Below, in pieces: positions 37,076 to 45,047 of a stretch of DNA of 64,000 nt. The position numbers and the translations under genes were made by a program. The stretch is taken from positions 124,001-188,000 of the forward strand of contig NZ_FNGF01000006.1 in assembly GCF_900102815.1 (NCBI RefSeq), given 5' to 3'. Numbering within the stretch: the stretch's first letter is position 1; every line of letters begins with the position of its first letter. Source of the DNA: Glycomyces sambucus (GTDB taxonomy: Bacteria > Actinomycetota > Actinomycetes > Mycobacteriales > Micromonosporaceae). The notes beneath the pieces are model-generated. The model did no database searches, had not been told where the DNA came from, and worked only from the letters and a program-made list of their open reading frames with translations.

Positions 37076-38263
37076 GTGAACGACACCATCCGCGATGTCG
37101 TCTTCGTCGACGGGGTACGGACCCCGTTCGGCAAGGCGGGGAAACTCTTCGAGGAGACCCGCGCCGACGACCTGATCATCCGCGCCATCAGGACGCTGCT
37201 GCGCCGCAACCCGGCGCTGCCGCCCGAGCGGGTCGACGAGGTGGCCCTGGCGGCCACCACGCAGATCGGCGACCAGGGCCTGACGCTCGGCCGCACCGCG
37301 GCCCTGCTGGCGGGCCTGCCCCGCTCGGTCCCGGGCTACTCGATCGACCGCATGTGCGCGGGCGCGATGACCGCGGTGACCAGCGTGTCCTCCGCGATCG
37401 CCGCGCGCCAGTACGACATCGCCATCGCCGGGGGCGTGGAGTCGATGTCGAACCACCCGATGGGCGAGGGCGTCGACCCCAACCCGCGGATCGTCGCCGA
37501 GCGCCTGGTCGACCCGGACGCCCTCCAGATGGGCGTCACGGCGGAGAACCTGCACGACCTGTTCCCGTCGATCACCAAGGAGCGCGCCGACGCGTACGCG
37601 GTGCGCACCCAGCAGCGCTACGCCGCCGCCGTCGACAAGCTCGCGGCCGACATCACCACGATGGCCGCCCGCTCCGACGAGGGCTGGACCGTCGCCACCG
37701 GCGACGAGCTCCCCCGCCCCGGCACCAGCATGGAGGGGCTCGCGAACCTGCGCACCCCGTTCCGCCCGCACGGCCGCGTCACCGCCGGCACCTCGTCGCC
37801 GAACACCGACGGCGCCACCGCGTGCCTGCTGGCCGACGCCGAGACCGCCGCCGAACTGGGCCTGCCGGTCGCCATGAAGATGATCGGCTTCGCGTTCGCG
37901 GGCGTCGACCCCGAGACCATGGGCGTCGGGCCGATCCCGTCCACGGAGAAGGCCCTCGCGCGCGCAGGGCTCACCATCGACGACATCGGCCTCTTCGAGA
38001 TCAACGAGGCGTTCGCCGTCCAGGTGCTCGCGTTCCTCGACCACTTCAAGATCGCCGACGACGACCCGCGGGTGAACCCGTGGGGCGGCGCGATCGCGAT
38101 GGGCCACCCGCTGGCCTCCTCGGGCGTGCGCCTCATGACGCAGCTCGCCCGCGAGTTCGCCGAGCACCCCGAGGTGCGCTACGGCGTCACGACCATGTGC
38201 GTCGGCCTCGGCCAGGGCGGCACGGTCATCTGGGAGAACCCGAACTTCAAGGGGGCCAACTAA
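37076..38263 (+). CDS. fadA: Acetyl-CoA acyltransferase (3-ketoacyl-CoA thiolase)
   Basis: 395 residues, thiolase family. It cleaves 3-ketoacyl-CoA with CoA in the last step of beta-oxidation. The nucleophile is the Cys of SIDRMCAGAM (C94), followed by NEAFAVQ, GHPLASSG and the second catalytic Cys in MCVGLGQGG. The start GTG 37076 follows an ideal AAAGGAGG with a 6-base gap; an upstream in-frame start is disfavoured. The stop TAA shares one base with the fadB ATG, so the two subunits are translated together. Confidence 0.93.
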   Translation: MNDTIRDVVFVDGVRTPFGKAGKLFEETRADDLIIRAIRTLLRRNPALPPERVDEVALAATTQIGDQGLTLGRTAALLAGLPRSVPGYSIDRMCAGAMTAVTSVSSAIAARQYDIAIAGGVESMSNHPMGEGVDPNPRIVAERLVDPDALQMGVTAENLHDLFPSITKERADAYAVRTQQRYAAAVDKLAADITTMAARSDEGWTVATGDELPRPGTSMEGLANLRTPFRPHGRVTAGTSSPNTDGATACLLADAETAAELGLPVAMKMIGFAFAGVDPETMGVGPIPSTEKALARAGLTIDDIGLFEINEAFAVQVLAFLDHFKIADDDPRVNPWGGAIAMGHPLASSGVRLMTQLAREFAEHPEVRYGVTTMCVGLGQGGTVIWENPNFKGAN

Positions 38264-40341
38264 TGTACGCGACGCCGCTCGACCTCCCCGACTTCGAGGA
38301 AGAGGTCGTCACCGAGTCCTACGTGCGCTTCCTGGAGCCCCGCGGGCTCGGGGGCAAGGCCGCGATCATCACGCTCGACAACGGCTACGACCACACCAAG
38401 CCGTCCTCGTTCGGGCCCGGCGGGCTCAAGAGCCTGTGGCGCGCGCTGGACACCGTCGAGGCGGAGGAGGGCGTCAAGCTCGTCGCCGTCACCGGCAAGC
38501 CGTTCATCTTCCTGGCGGGCGCGGACATCAAGCTCATGCCGAGCCTGGAGTCCCGCGAGCAGGGCCTGGCCCTGGCGCAGGCCGGGCACGCGCTCTACAA
38601 GCGGCTCAAGGACTCCGCGGTGCCGACGTTCGCCTTCGTGAACGGAACGGCCCTCGGCGGCGGCTTCGAGCTGGCGCTGCACTGCCACTACCGGACGGTG
38701 TCGAAGACCGCGATCGGCCTGGGCCTGCCCGAGGTCTCGATCGGGCTCATCCCCGGCTGGGGCGGCTCGCAGATCCTGCCGAACCTCATCGGGATCGAGA
38801 AGGCCGCGCAGGTCGTCGTCGGCAACCCGCTCAACCAGAACCGGATGCTCAAGGGCGTCGACCTGGTGCCGCTGGGCATCGCCGACGCCGAGTTCGAGGG
38901 CGCCGACTTCATCGAGGAGTCCCTGGACTGGGCGGTCAAGGTCGCCACCGGGGAGATCGCCGTCGAGCGCGAGCCGGTCGACCGCGACGCGTGGCCGGCC
39001 GTCATCGCCGGCGCCCGCAAGCTCGTGGACGAGAAGGTGCACAACGCCTCCGCCGCGGCCGTGCGGGCCCTGGACCTGCTCGAACTGGCGCGGCACGCCA
39101 CGTTCGAGGAGGGGTCCCTCGCCGAGGACGAGGCCCTCGCCGACCTGGAGGCCGGACCGCAGTTCCAGGCGAGCATCTACGCCTTCAACCTGGTCCGCTC
39201 GCTCGGCAAGCGCCCCGAGGGCGCCCCGAGCCCGGGCCTGGCCAAGGAGGTCGGCAAGGTCGGCGTCGTCGGCGCCGGGCTCATGGCCGGCCAGATCGCG
39301 CTCATGTTCGCGCGCCGCCTCGAAGTGCCCGTGGTCATGACCGACCTCGACGAGGAGCGGGCCCAGAAGGGCCTCGCGTACGTGCGGGCCGAGATCGACA
39401 AGCTCGAGGCCAAGGGCCGGACCTCCAAGCTCAAGGCCGCCAAGCTCCGCGCGCTCGTCTCCGCCAGCTCGGACAAGTCGGTGTACGCCGACTGCGACCT
39501 CGTCATCGAGGCCGTCTTCGAGGAGCTGGGCGTCAAGCAGGCCGTGTTCGCCGAGGTCGAGGCGATCGTCTCGGACGAGGCGCTGCTGGTCACCAACACT
39601 TCGGGGCTGTCGATCACCGCGATGGCCTCGCAGCTCAAGCACCCCGAGCGGCTCGTGGGCATGCACTTCTTCAACCCGGTGGCTGTCATGCCGCTCGTCG
39701 AGGTCATCGCGACCGAGTCGACCGACAAGGAGACCCTGGCGACAGCGTACGCGGTGGCGAAGAAGCTCAAGAAGACCGCCGTGGGCTCGGCGGACCGGCC
39801 GGCGTTCATCGTCAACCGGCTCCTGGGCCGCATGCTCGCCGAGGTCACCGGCGCGGTCGACGCGGGCACGCCCGTCGAGACCGCCGACGTGGCCCTCGAC
39901 GAACTGGGCCTGCCGATGCGCCCGTTCGCGCTGCTGGAGCTCGTGGGCCTCCAGGTCGCCTGGCACCTGTGCCAGCACCTGAACGAGGACCTCGGGCCGC
40001 GCTTCCCCGCCTCGGAGAACCTGCGGCGGATGGCCGAGGCCGGCTTCCCGGTCTTCGACCCGGCCGCCAAGGGCAAGGGGAGGCTGACCGAGGAGGCGAA
40101 GGCGCAGATCCGGCTCGGCGACTCGCCGTCGAGCGCCGAGGAGGTCAAGCAGCGCGTCCTGCGCGGCCTGACCGAGGAGATCGGCCTCATGCTCGACGAG
40201 GGCGTGGTGCCCTCGGCGAAGCAGATCGACCTCGCGATGATCCTCGGCGCGGGCTTCCCGTTCTGGCTCGGCGGCCTGACGCCGTACCTGGACCGCGAGG
40301 GGATTTCGACCGATGTGACCGGAAAGCCGTTCGCGGGCTAG
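38263..40341 (+). CDS. fadB: Fatty-acid oxidation multifunctional enzyme (enoyl-CoA hydratase / 3-hydroxyacyl-CoA dehydrogenase)
   Basis: 692 residues. The N-terminal crotonase domain (about 1-200) has the oxyanion segment AGADIKLMPS and catalytic Glu segments ALGGGFELALHCH and LPEVSIGLIPGWGG. An NAD-binding 3-hydroxyacyl-CoA dehydrogenase domain starts at about 329 (GKVGVVGAGLMAG) and includes NTSGLSIT and HFFNPVAVMPLVE. A helical C-terminal domain ends the protein. With FadA it forms the trifunctional beta-oxidation complex. The frame is open far upstream in fadA, but ATG 38263 overlapping the fadA stop is the true start. Confidence 0.95.
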   Translation: MYATPLDLPDFEEEVVTESYVRFLEPRGLGGKAAIITLDNGYDHTKPSSFGPGGLKSLWRALDTVEAEEGVKLVAVTGKPFIFLAGADIKLMPSLESREQGLALAQAGHALYKRLKDSAVPTFAFVNGTALGGGFELALHCHYRTVSKTAIGLGLPEVSIGLIPGWGGSQILPNLIGIEKAAQVVVGNPLNQNRMLKGVDLVPLGIADAEFEGADFIEESLDWAVKVATGEIAVEREPVDRDAWPAVIAGARKLVDEKVHNASAAAVRALDLLELARHATFEEGSLAEDEALADLEAGPQFQASIYAFNLVRSLGKRPEGAPSPGLAKEVGKVGVVGAGLMAGQIALMFARRLEVPVVMTDLDEERAQKGLAYVRAEIDKLEAKGRTSKLKAAKLRALVSASSDKSVYADCDLVIEAVFEELGVKQAVFAEVEAIVSDEALLVTNTSGLSITAMASQLKHPERLVGMHFFNPVAVMPLVEVIATESTDKETLATAYAVAKKLKKTAVGSADRPAFIVNRLLGRMLAEVTGAVDAGTPVETADVALDELGLPMRPFALLELVGLQVAWHLCQHLNEDLGPRFPASENLRRMAEAGFPVFDPAAKGKGRLTEEAKAQIRLGDSPSSAEEVKQRVLRGLTEEIGLMLDEGVVPSAKQIDLAMILGAGFPFWLGGLTPYLDREGISTDVTGKPFAG

Positions 40342-40374
40342 TCCCGCGTGTGCCCGGTCACATTATCTTTGCGG

Positions 40375-40412
40375 CGAGCCCGGACTCCTCCGAACGGACG
40401 AGTCCGGGCTCG
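40375..40412 (+). terminator. Terminator of fadAB
   Basis: CGAGCCCGGACTC (40375-40387) pairs perfectly with GAGTCCGGGCTCG (40400-40412), 33 bp after the fadB stop. Confidence 0.7.
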
Positions 40413-40556
40413 TCCCGTGTCCCGACGCGGCCGGACGGCAGCGGGGACGCGGTCGGGCGAGCACGACGATAGGTCCGGTACCGGGCAAATGCCGTGGAGG
40501 CTACCGGCCGGTAACGAAGCCCCGGCGGGCCGTCGATTCCACGGAGGCGACCCGGT

Positions 40557-40590
40557 TTGACCTGGGGATTTTCGCCCCTAGGTTTGCCCA
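40557..40590 (+). promoter_or_regulatory. Leaderless promoter of the secreted cell-wall-type protein
   Basis: TTGACC (40557-40562), a 16-bp spacer and TAGGTT (40579-40584) are followed by six bases and GTG 40591. The spacer region contains CCTGGGG and CCCCTAGG, an imperfect dyad overlapping both hexamers and a possible operator. Confidence 0.6.
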
Positions 40591-41409
40591 GTGCATTTTC
40601 GCAAGATCATCGAAGGCGTGACCGGTCCGGTCCGGAGCGCCGCCGCCGCGGCAACCCAGCGGCTGAGCAATTCCTTTGAGGGCTTCAAGGAGCACCGCTT
40701 CCGGCGGGTCGCCACCGTCGGCCTCGCCGCCGCGATCTTCACCGGTTCGGGCGCCACCGCCGCCTGGGCCATCTCCAACACCGACGAGCCGGTCGAGGAG
40801 ACCGCCGCCGTCGAGGCGGCCCCCGCCCCCGCCGACACCACGGACGAGGCGGCCACCGAGGCCCCCGCCCCCACCGAAGCCCCCACCACCGAGGCCCCGG
40901 CCCCCGCCGCCGCCCCCGAGCCCGCCGTCGAGGAGACCACCGAGGAGCCCGCCGGGCCCGTCGACATCGACGTCTCCGACATCGACGACGAGCAGGAGGC
41001 CAACGCCGTCACGATCATCGAGACCGGCCGGGAGATGGGCTTCGACGAGAACGGCTGGGCCGTCGCCCTCGCCACCGCCATGCAGGAGGCGAAGCTCTAC
41101 AACGCCGCCTCCGAGGCCGTGCCGGAGAGCTTCGACTACACCGACTCCGACGTCACCTACTCCGACCACGACTCCGTCGGCATCTTCCAGCAGCGGCCCT
41201 CCATGGGCTGGGGCTCGGTCGAGGAGCTGATGGACGTGTCCACCTCCGCGAGCAAGTTCTACGGCACCCTCGAGGACGTCGACGGCTGGGAGGGCATGTC
41301 GATCGCCTCCGCCGCCCAGGCCGTGCAGGTCTCGGCCTACCCGGACTACTACGCCCAGTGGGAAGACCTCGCCTGGAACATCATCGACGCCTACGAGAGC
41401 GCGTCCTAG
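40591..41409 (+). CDS. Secreted or membrane-anchored protein with actinobacterial cell-wall-type C-terminal domain
   Basis: 272 residues. A basic N-terminus and one hydrophobic helix (about 48-68, VATVGLAAAIFTGSG) act as signal or anchor. A low-complexity Pro/Ala/Thr/Glu linker follows (about 70-130). The C-terminal domain has NAVTIIETGREMGFDENGW, ALATAMQEAKLYNAA, HDSVGIFQQRPSMGWG and QAVQVSAYPDYYAQWE. This domain is widespread in actinobacteria, often next to NlpC/P60 or peptidase domains, and looks lysozyme-like (Q-E-S and IFQQRP segments). Enzymatic activity is not shown here. A leaderless promoter and strong terminator make it monocistronic. Confidence 0.78.
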   Translation: MHFRKIIEGVTGPVRSAAAAATQRLSNSFEGFKEHRFRRVATVGLAAAIFTGSGATAAWAISNTDEPVEETAAVEAAPAPADTTDEAATEAPAPTEAPTTEAPAPAAAPEPAVEETTEEPAGPVDIDVSDIDDEQEANAVTIIETGREMGFDENGWAVALATAMQEAKLYNAASEAVPESFDYTDSDVTYSDHDSVGIFQQRPSMGWGSVEELMDVSTSASKFYGTLEDVDGWEGMSIASAAQAVQVSAYPDYYAQWEDLAWNIIDAYESAS

Positions 41410-41430
41410 AGACCAATCCTCCTCCCGACG

Positions 41431-41468
41431 GAACGGGCCTCACGATCTCCACATCGTGAGGCCCGTTC
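41431..41468 (+). terminator. Strong terminator after the cell-wall-type protein
   Basis: A perfect 16-bp stem (41431-41446 with 41453-41468) with a 6-nt loop, the longest perfect hairpin stem among the simple terminators of this part of the window. The rest of 41469-41835 holds no gene I can support. An inverted TTGTG...CACAA motif lies near 41770-41790. Confidence 0.8.
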
Positions 41469-41835
41469 CTATTTGCGCGGAATGTCGTACCCCTGGGAGA
41501 TAATTGAATCCGGGGGTCCCCTAGGCGCTCCGATGCTGGCTGCCCTCGATTCGGCGCCGCGGGCACGACGCCGGTGCGGCACGCACACGCCGCTGGCGCA
41601 GCGCCGCCGCAGGCGCGATCCCGGTGCGGCTGGACCAGTCGGCTCGACCGCTCCCGCAAGGCGGGACGATGCACTGCGATGCGCTACGTTGTGCCGCGAT
41701 TTGCCGCGCGGACCGTTTAGAGGAAACCTGAAGAAATCCGGGCCGCGCACGGGGCCCGTCGCGACCGGGAGTTGTGGGACATGCACAATTGCGGTCCGAT
41801 TCGCCTGATCCCGCATTTGACAGGACCAGCACACT

Positions 41836-44661
41836 GTGCACATGACGACGTACACCTGCCCGCGCTGCGGGAGCCCCTCGACGGCAGCCGGGTGCCCCGC
41901 CTGCGGACGCGGGCCCGAGCCGCTCCTGGCGCGACTCGGCGAGCTCGACGCCGTCCTGGCGTCCATGCCCGCGACGCTCAAGAGCCGCGCCGCCGTCGAA
42001 TCCGAGCGCATCGAGGTCCTCGACGGCCTCCGCGAGACCGCCGCCCGCCACCTCGCCGAAGCGGAGCGGCAGGCCCACGCCGCACCCGCCCCGGCCACGC
42101 CCCCGGCGGGGCAGCAGTCCCCGCCGGTCGCGGCCGGAACGCCGCCGCAGGGCACCACGCCCGCCGGGACGCCGCCGCAGGGAGCCCCTGCGGGCACGCC
42201 GCCGCACACCCCCGGAGGACAACCTCCGCACGGCACTCCCGCGGGCACGCCCCCGCAGGGGCTCCCGGCCGGAACCCCGCAGCAGTCACCCCCTGCCTCC
42301 GGGCTCCCCGCCGGAACGCCGCCGCAAGGGCTCCCGGCGGGCACGCCGCCCGCCCGCGCCGGTGCGCCGCAGCCCGCCCCGGCCGGCCCGGCCACGCCTC
42401 CGCACGGCGCCCCCGTCTCGTACCTCCCGCCCCGGCCGATGCCCGCGCAGGCGCGCGGAGAGGTCGGGTCGAAGACCGTCCAGACCGTCCTGCTCAGCCT
42501 CGGCGGCCTGCTCGTGGCCGCCGCGCTCATCATCTTCACCGCCGTCGCCTGGCGCAACATGGGCAACGGCGGCCGGGCCGCGGTCCTCGGGGGCGTCACG
42601 CTCCTGCTCCTGGCGGTCCCCTTCGCGTTCAAGCGGTACCGCCTGTGGGCCACCGCCGAGACGTTCGCCGCGCTCGGCGCCCTCGCCCTGTGGTGCACCA
42701 CCCTCGCCGGGTACTACCTGTACAAGCCGCCCGGGGCCGAGTTCGGGCCCGACTCGGTCGGCGCCTGGACCGCCGGGGTCCTCGCCGTCCTCGCCGCCTA
42801 CCGCGGCGCCGCCCGGCTCAGCGCGACCAGCTGGACCATGCTGCCGCTCGCCGCGATCGGCGCGTCCTACGCCGCCGCCAGCGAACTCGGCCTCGCAGTG
42901 ATCCTGCTGCTCACCACCGCGCTCGCCCTCGCCATCGCCGCGTGGCTGACCGCCCGCTACCCCGGCCGCTACGCGCGCTCGGACCTGTGGGCCTCCCGGT
43001 TCCTCACGTGCGCCGCCGTGGTCGCCGCCTGCTCGGCGGGCCTGCGGGCCGCGTTCGGCCTCGACGACCCGGTCGTCCCGACCGTCGCCGCCGGAGTCGC
43101 GCTCCTCGCCGCCGCCAACCTCGTCGGGGTCGGCTTCGCCAAGCGCCTGCGCGTGTCCCTCACCGGGATGCTCATCGCCGCCTCCGCGGCCGGCTCGCTC
43201 GTGCTGTGCGCGTGGACCCTCGCGGTCCGCTCGGACTCCGGCGAACTCGCCGTGCCCTCGCTCGCACTGCTCGCCGCCGCCGTGATCCCCTTCGCCACCA
43301 TCGGGTCCCGCGACCACAAGTGGGGCTTCGCGCTCGCGCTCGGCGCGGGCCTCGCCTCGCTCGCGGTGTTCGCCACGGTCGCGTTCGACGCCCCCGACCT
43401 GAGCGCCTACTTCGTCGCGTTCCTCGCCGCCCGGCTCCTCGCGCCGCGCCTCGGCGAACCGCTCGGAGTCCCGCTGCGCATCGCGTCCTACCTGGTCGCG
43501 GGCGGGACGGCGCTCGCGGCGTGCTTCATCTCGCTCGGCGCCCTCGCGACCCTGTGGTGGGGCGCCGACCTCGCCGGGGTGTTCACGTGGGAGATCCCGA
43601 TCGTCCTGGTGGGCTTGGGGATCGCGGCCGTGCTGCTGCCGGTGCGGTTCCGCGTCCAGGGCGCGGCGCTCGCCGCGACCTTCGCGATCGTCTCGGCCTC
43701 GATCCTGCTGTGGACCGACGACCCCATGCGCTGGGACGCCGTGCCGTTCGCCGGATTCGTGCTGTGCGCCGTCATCGGCCTGGTCACGGCCCTGGCCTCG
43801 CGCACGCTCGCGGGCCGGTGCAGCGGCTGGGTCGCCCTCGCCGTGTGGGCGCCGGTCGCGGCGCTCTCGGCATCGCGCGCCGAGACCGTCGACCCCGGCC
43901 CCGGCTGGATCCCGTTCTGGCTCAACGCCACCGCCGCCGCGATGCTCCTCGTCGCCGCGGGCGCGCCGCGCCGCAGCCGCCCCGACCGGGTCCTCGCCTC
44001 GGTCCTCGCCCACGTCGTGGCCGGGCTCGCCGCCGCCGGCGCCGTGTTCACCTTCGTCGAGGGGATCTGGGAGGGCACCGGCGAGCGGCTGCTCCTGCCC
44101 GCGCAGTTCGGCGTGTACACCCTGGCGCTCGCCGGGACCGCGATGATGGTCCCGGTCCGCAAGTGGGGCTACATCATCGCGGCCCTGTGCACCGGCACGG
44201 CCGGCTGGTGGCTGCTGCTCGCGGCGCAGGAGGTGGGGACGATCGAGTTCTTCACCGCGCCGCCCGCCGCCGTCCTGTTCGCCATCGGACTGTGGCGCTT
44301 GGAGAAGCGGCCGAACGCCGGGTCCTGGACGACCCTGGGGATACCGATCCTCATCGGGATCGGCCCGAGCCTGGTCCTGGCGCTCGGCGACGGCGAACCC
44401 GCACGGCGCGTGGGCGTCGGCGCGGCCGCGATCGTCGTCATCATCGCGGGCCTGGGCCGCCGCTGGCAGGCGCCGCTGGTCCTCGGATCGATCGCGCTCG
44501 CGGTCCTCACGGTCAACGAGCTGACGCTGGTGTGGGACCACATCCCGGTGTGGATCCCGCCGGCCATCGGCGGCATCGTCCTCATCGGCGCGGGCGCCAC
44601 CTTCGAGAAGCGCCGCCGCGACCTGGCCCGGATCAGGGACGGCCTGAAAGCGATGCGGTGA
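41836..44661 (+). CDS. Large polytopic membrane protein with N-terminal zinc ribbon (SCO7613-like)
   Basis: 941 residues. The N-terminus has a CxxC-CxxC zinc-ribbon (C8, C11, C20, C23), a short helical segment, then about 115 residues of Gly-Thr-Pro-Pro-Gln repeats (AGTPPQG variants). From about residue 205 to 930 there are some 20 or more membrane helices. The layout matches the actinobacterial family named after the SCO7613 C-terminal domain, whose function is unknown. GTG 41836 has AGGA ten bases upstream; ATG 41842 is an alternative. It is monocistronic, ending in a 13-bp hairpin. Confidence 0.75.
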   Translation: MHMTTYTCPRCGSPSTAAGCPACGRGPEPLLARLGELDAVLASMPATLKSRAAVESERIEVLDGLRETAARHLAEAERQAHAAPAPATPPAGQQSPPVAAGTPPQGTTPAGTPPQGAPAGTPPHTPGGQPPHGTPAGTPPQGLPAGTPQQSPPASGLPAGTPPQGLPAGTPPARAGAPQPAPAGPATPPHGAPVSYLPPRPMPAQARGEVGSKTVQTVLLSLGGLLVAAALIIFTAVAWRNMGNGGRAAVLGGVTLLLLAVPFAFKRYRLWATAETFAALGALALWCTTLAGYYLYKPPGAEFGPDSVGAWTAGVLAVLAAYRGAARLSATSWTMLPLAAIGASYAAASELGLAVILLLTTALALAIAAWLTARYPGRYARSDLWASRFLTCAAVVAACSAGLRAAFGLDDPVVPTVAAGVALLAAANLVGVGFAKRLRVSLTGMLIAASAAGSLVLCAWTLAVRSDSGELAVPSLALLAAAVIPFATIGSRDHKWGFALALGAGLASLAVFATVAFDAPDLSAYFVAFLAARLLAPRLGEPLGVPLRIASYLVAGGTALAACFISLGALATLWWGADLAGVFTWEIPIVLVGLGIAAVLLPVRFRVQGAALAATFAIVSASILLWTDDPMRWDAVPFAGFVLCAVIGLVTALASRTLAGRCSGWVALAVWAPVAALSASRAETVDPGPGWIPFWLNATAAAMLLVAAGAPRRSRPDRVLASVLAHVVAGLAAAGAVFTFVEGIWEGTGERLLLPAQFGVYTLALAGTAMMVPVRKWGYIIAALCTGTAGWWLLLAAQEVGTIEFFTAPPAAVLFAIGLWRLEKRPNAGSWTTLGIPILIGIGPSLVLALGDGEPARRVGVGAAAIVVIIAGLGRRWQAPLVLGSIALAVLTVNELTLVWDHIPVWIPPAIGGIVLIGAGATFEKRRRDLARIRDGLKAMR
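42119..42380 (+). repeat. In-frame degenerate repeats coding AGTPPQG
   Basis: Within the membrane-protein gene, GC-rich units coding (A)GTPPQG or variants recur about eight times with 9-12 codons between copies. They form a flexible linker between zinc ribbon and membrane domain and are a likely site of slippage-driven length change. Confidence 0.65.
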
Positions 44662-44707
44662 CGGTGCAACCTATCCGAGCCGAACGGCGTCTTAACGGGT
44701 AGCACCA

Positions 44708-44738
44708 GGCGCGGCGGACCCACCAGGTCCGCCGCGCC
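44708..44738 (+). terminator. Terminator after the SCO7613-like gene
   Basis: GGCGCGGCGGACC (44708-44720) pairs perfectly with GGTCCGCCGCGCC (44726-44738), loop CACCA, 46 bp after the stop. Confidence 0.7.
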
Positions 44739-44762
44739 GCTTCGCGCCCGCATCCGGGCACA

Positions 44763-44789
44763 GTGATACATCACATGTCACACGTGACA
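44763..44789. promoter_or_regulatory. Two adjacent dyads in the gap before dxs
   Basis: GTGAT-AC-ATCAC (44763-44774) and TGTCAC-AC-GTGACA (44776-44789) are perfect-armed dyads with the same 2-bp centre, one base apart. They lie in the 386-bp gap between two convergent genes, which otherwise holds only a terminator and GC-rich sequence without a convincing gene. Convergent flanks make an operator here unexpected, so an unannotated RNA or small gene is possible. Confidence 0.4.
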
Positions 44790-45047
44790 CGGTACTGAAC
44801 TGCACCGCGCTGCGCTGGCCGAGTCGGCAGCGCCGCGAGGCGGATGCCGCCGAGCCGGTGGGCTCCGCGGGCCGCTCGATTCGGGGCCGACCATTGCAGG
44901 CCGACCACCGCAGGCCGTCCGATTCGAGCCGCACCGCAACGGAGACCGCCGCCCCGCGCGGCACGGCGAAGCCGTCGCGCTCCGAGCCGACGCGCCCGAT
45001 GAACGGTGAACGGCCCGATGAACGCCCGGACCGCGCCCCGCAGCTCG

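Noticed and set aside
40413..40590. c-di-AMP (ydaO-type) riboswitch, common upstream of actinobacterial cell-wall genes
   Set aside because: The conserved core motifs could not be matched, and the gene appears to have a leaderless promoter, leaving no room for a leader RNA.
41473..41808. 111-codon plus-strand frame between the cell-wall protein and the SCO7613-like gene
   Set aside because: Composition is Arg/Pro/Ala-rich without domain or good ribosome-binding site, and it lies directly after a terminator.
44692..44964. 90-codon minus-strand frame in the gap before dxs
   Set aside because: Overlaps the terminator hairpin and twin dyads and lacks codon bias or recognisable features.
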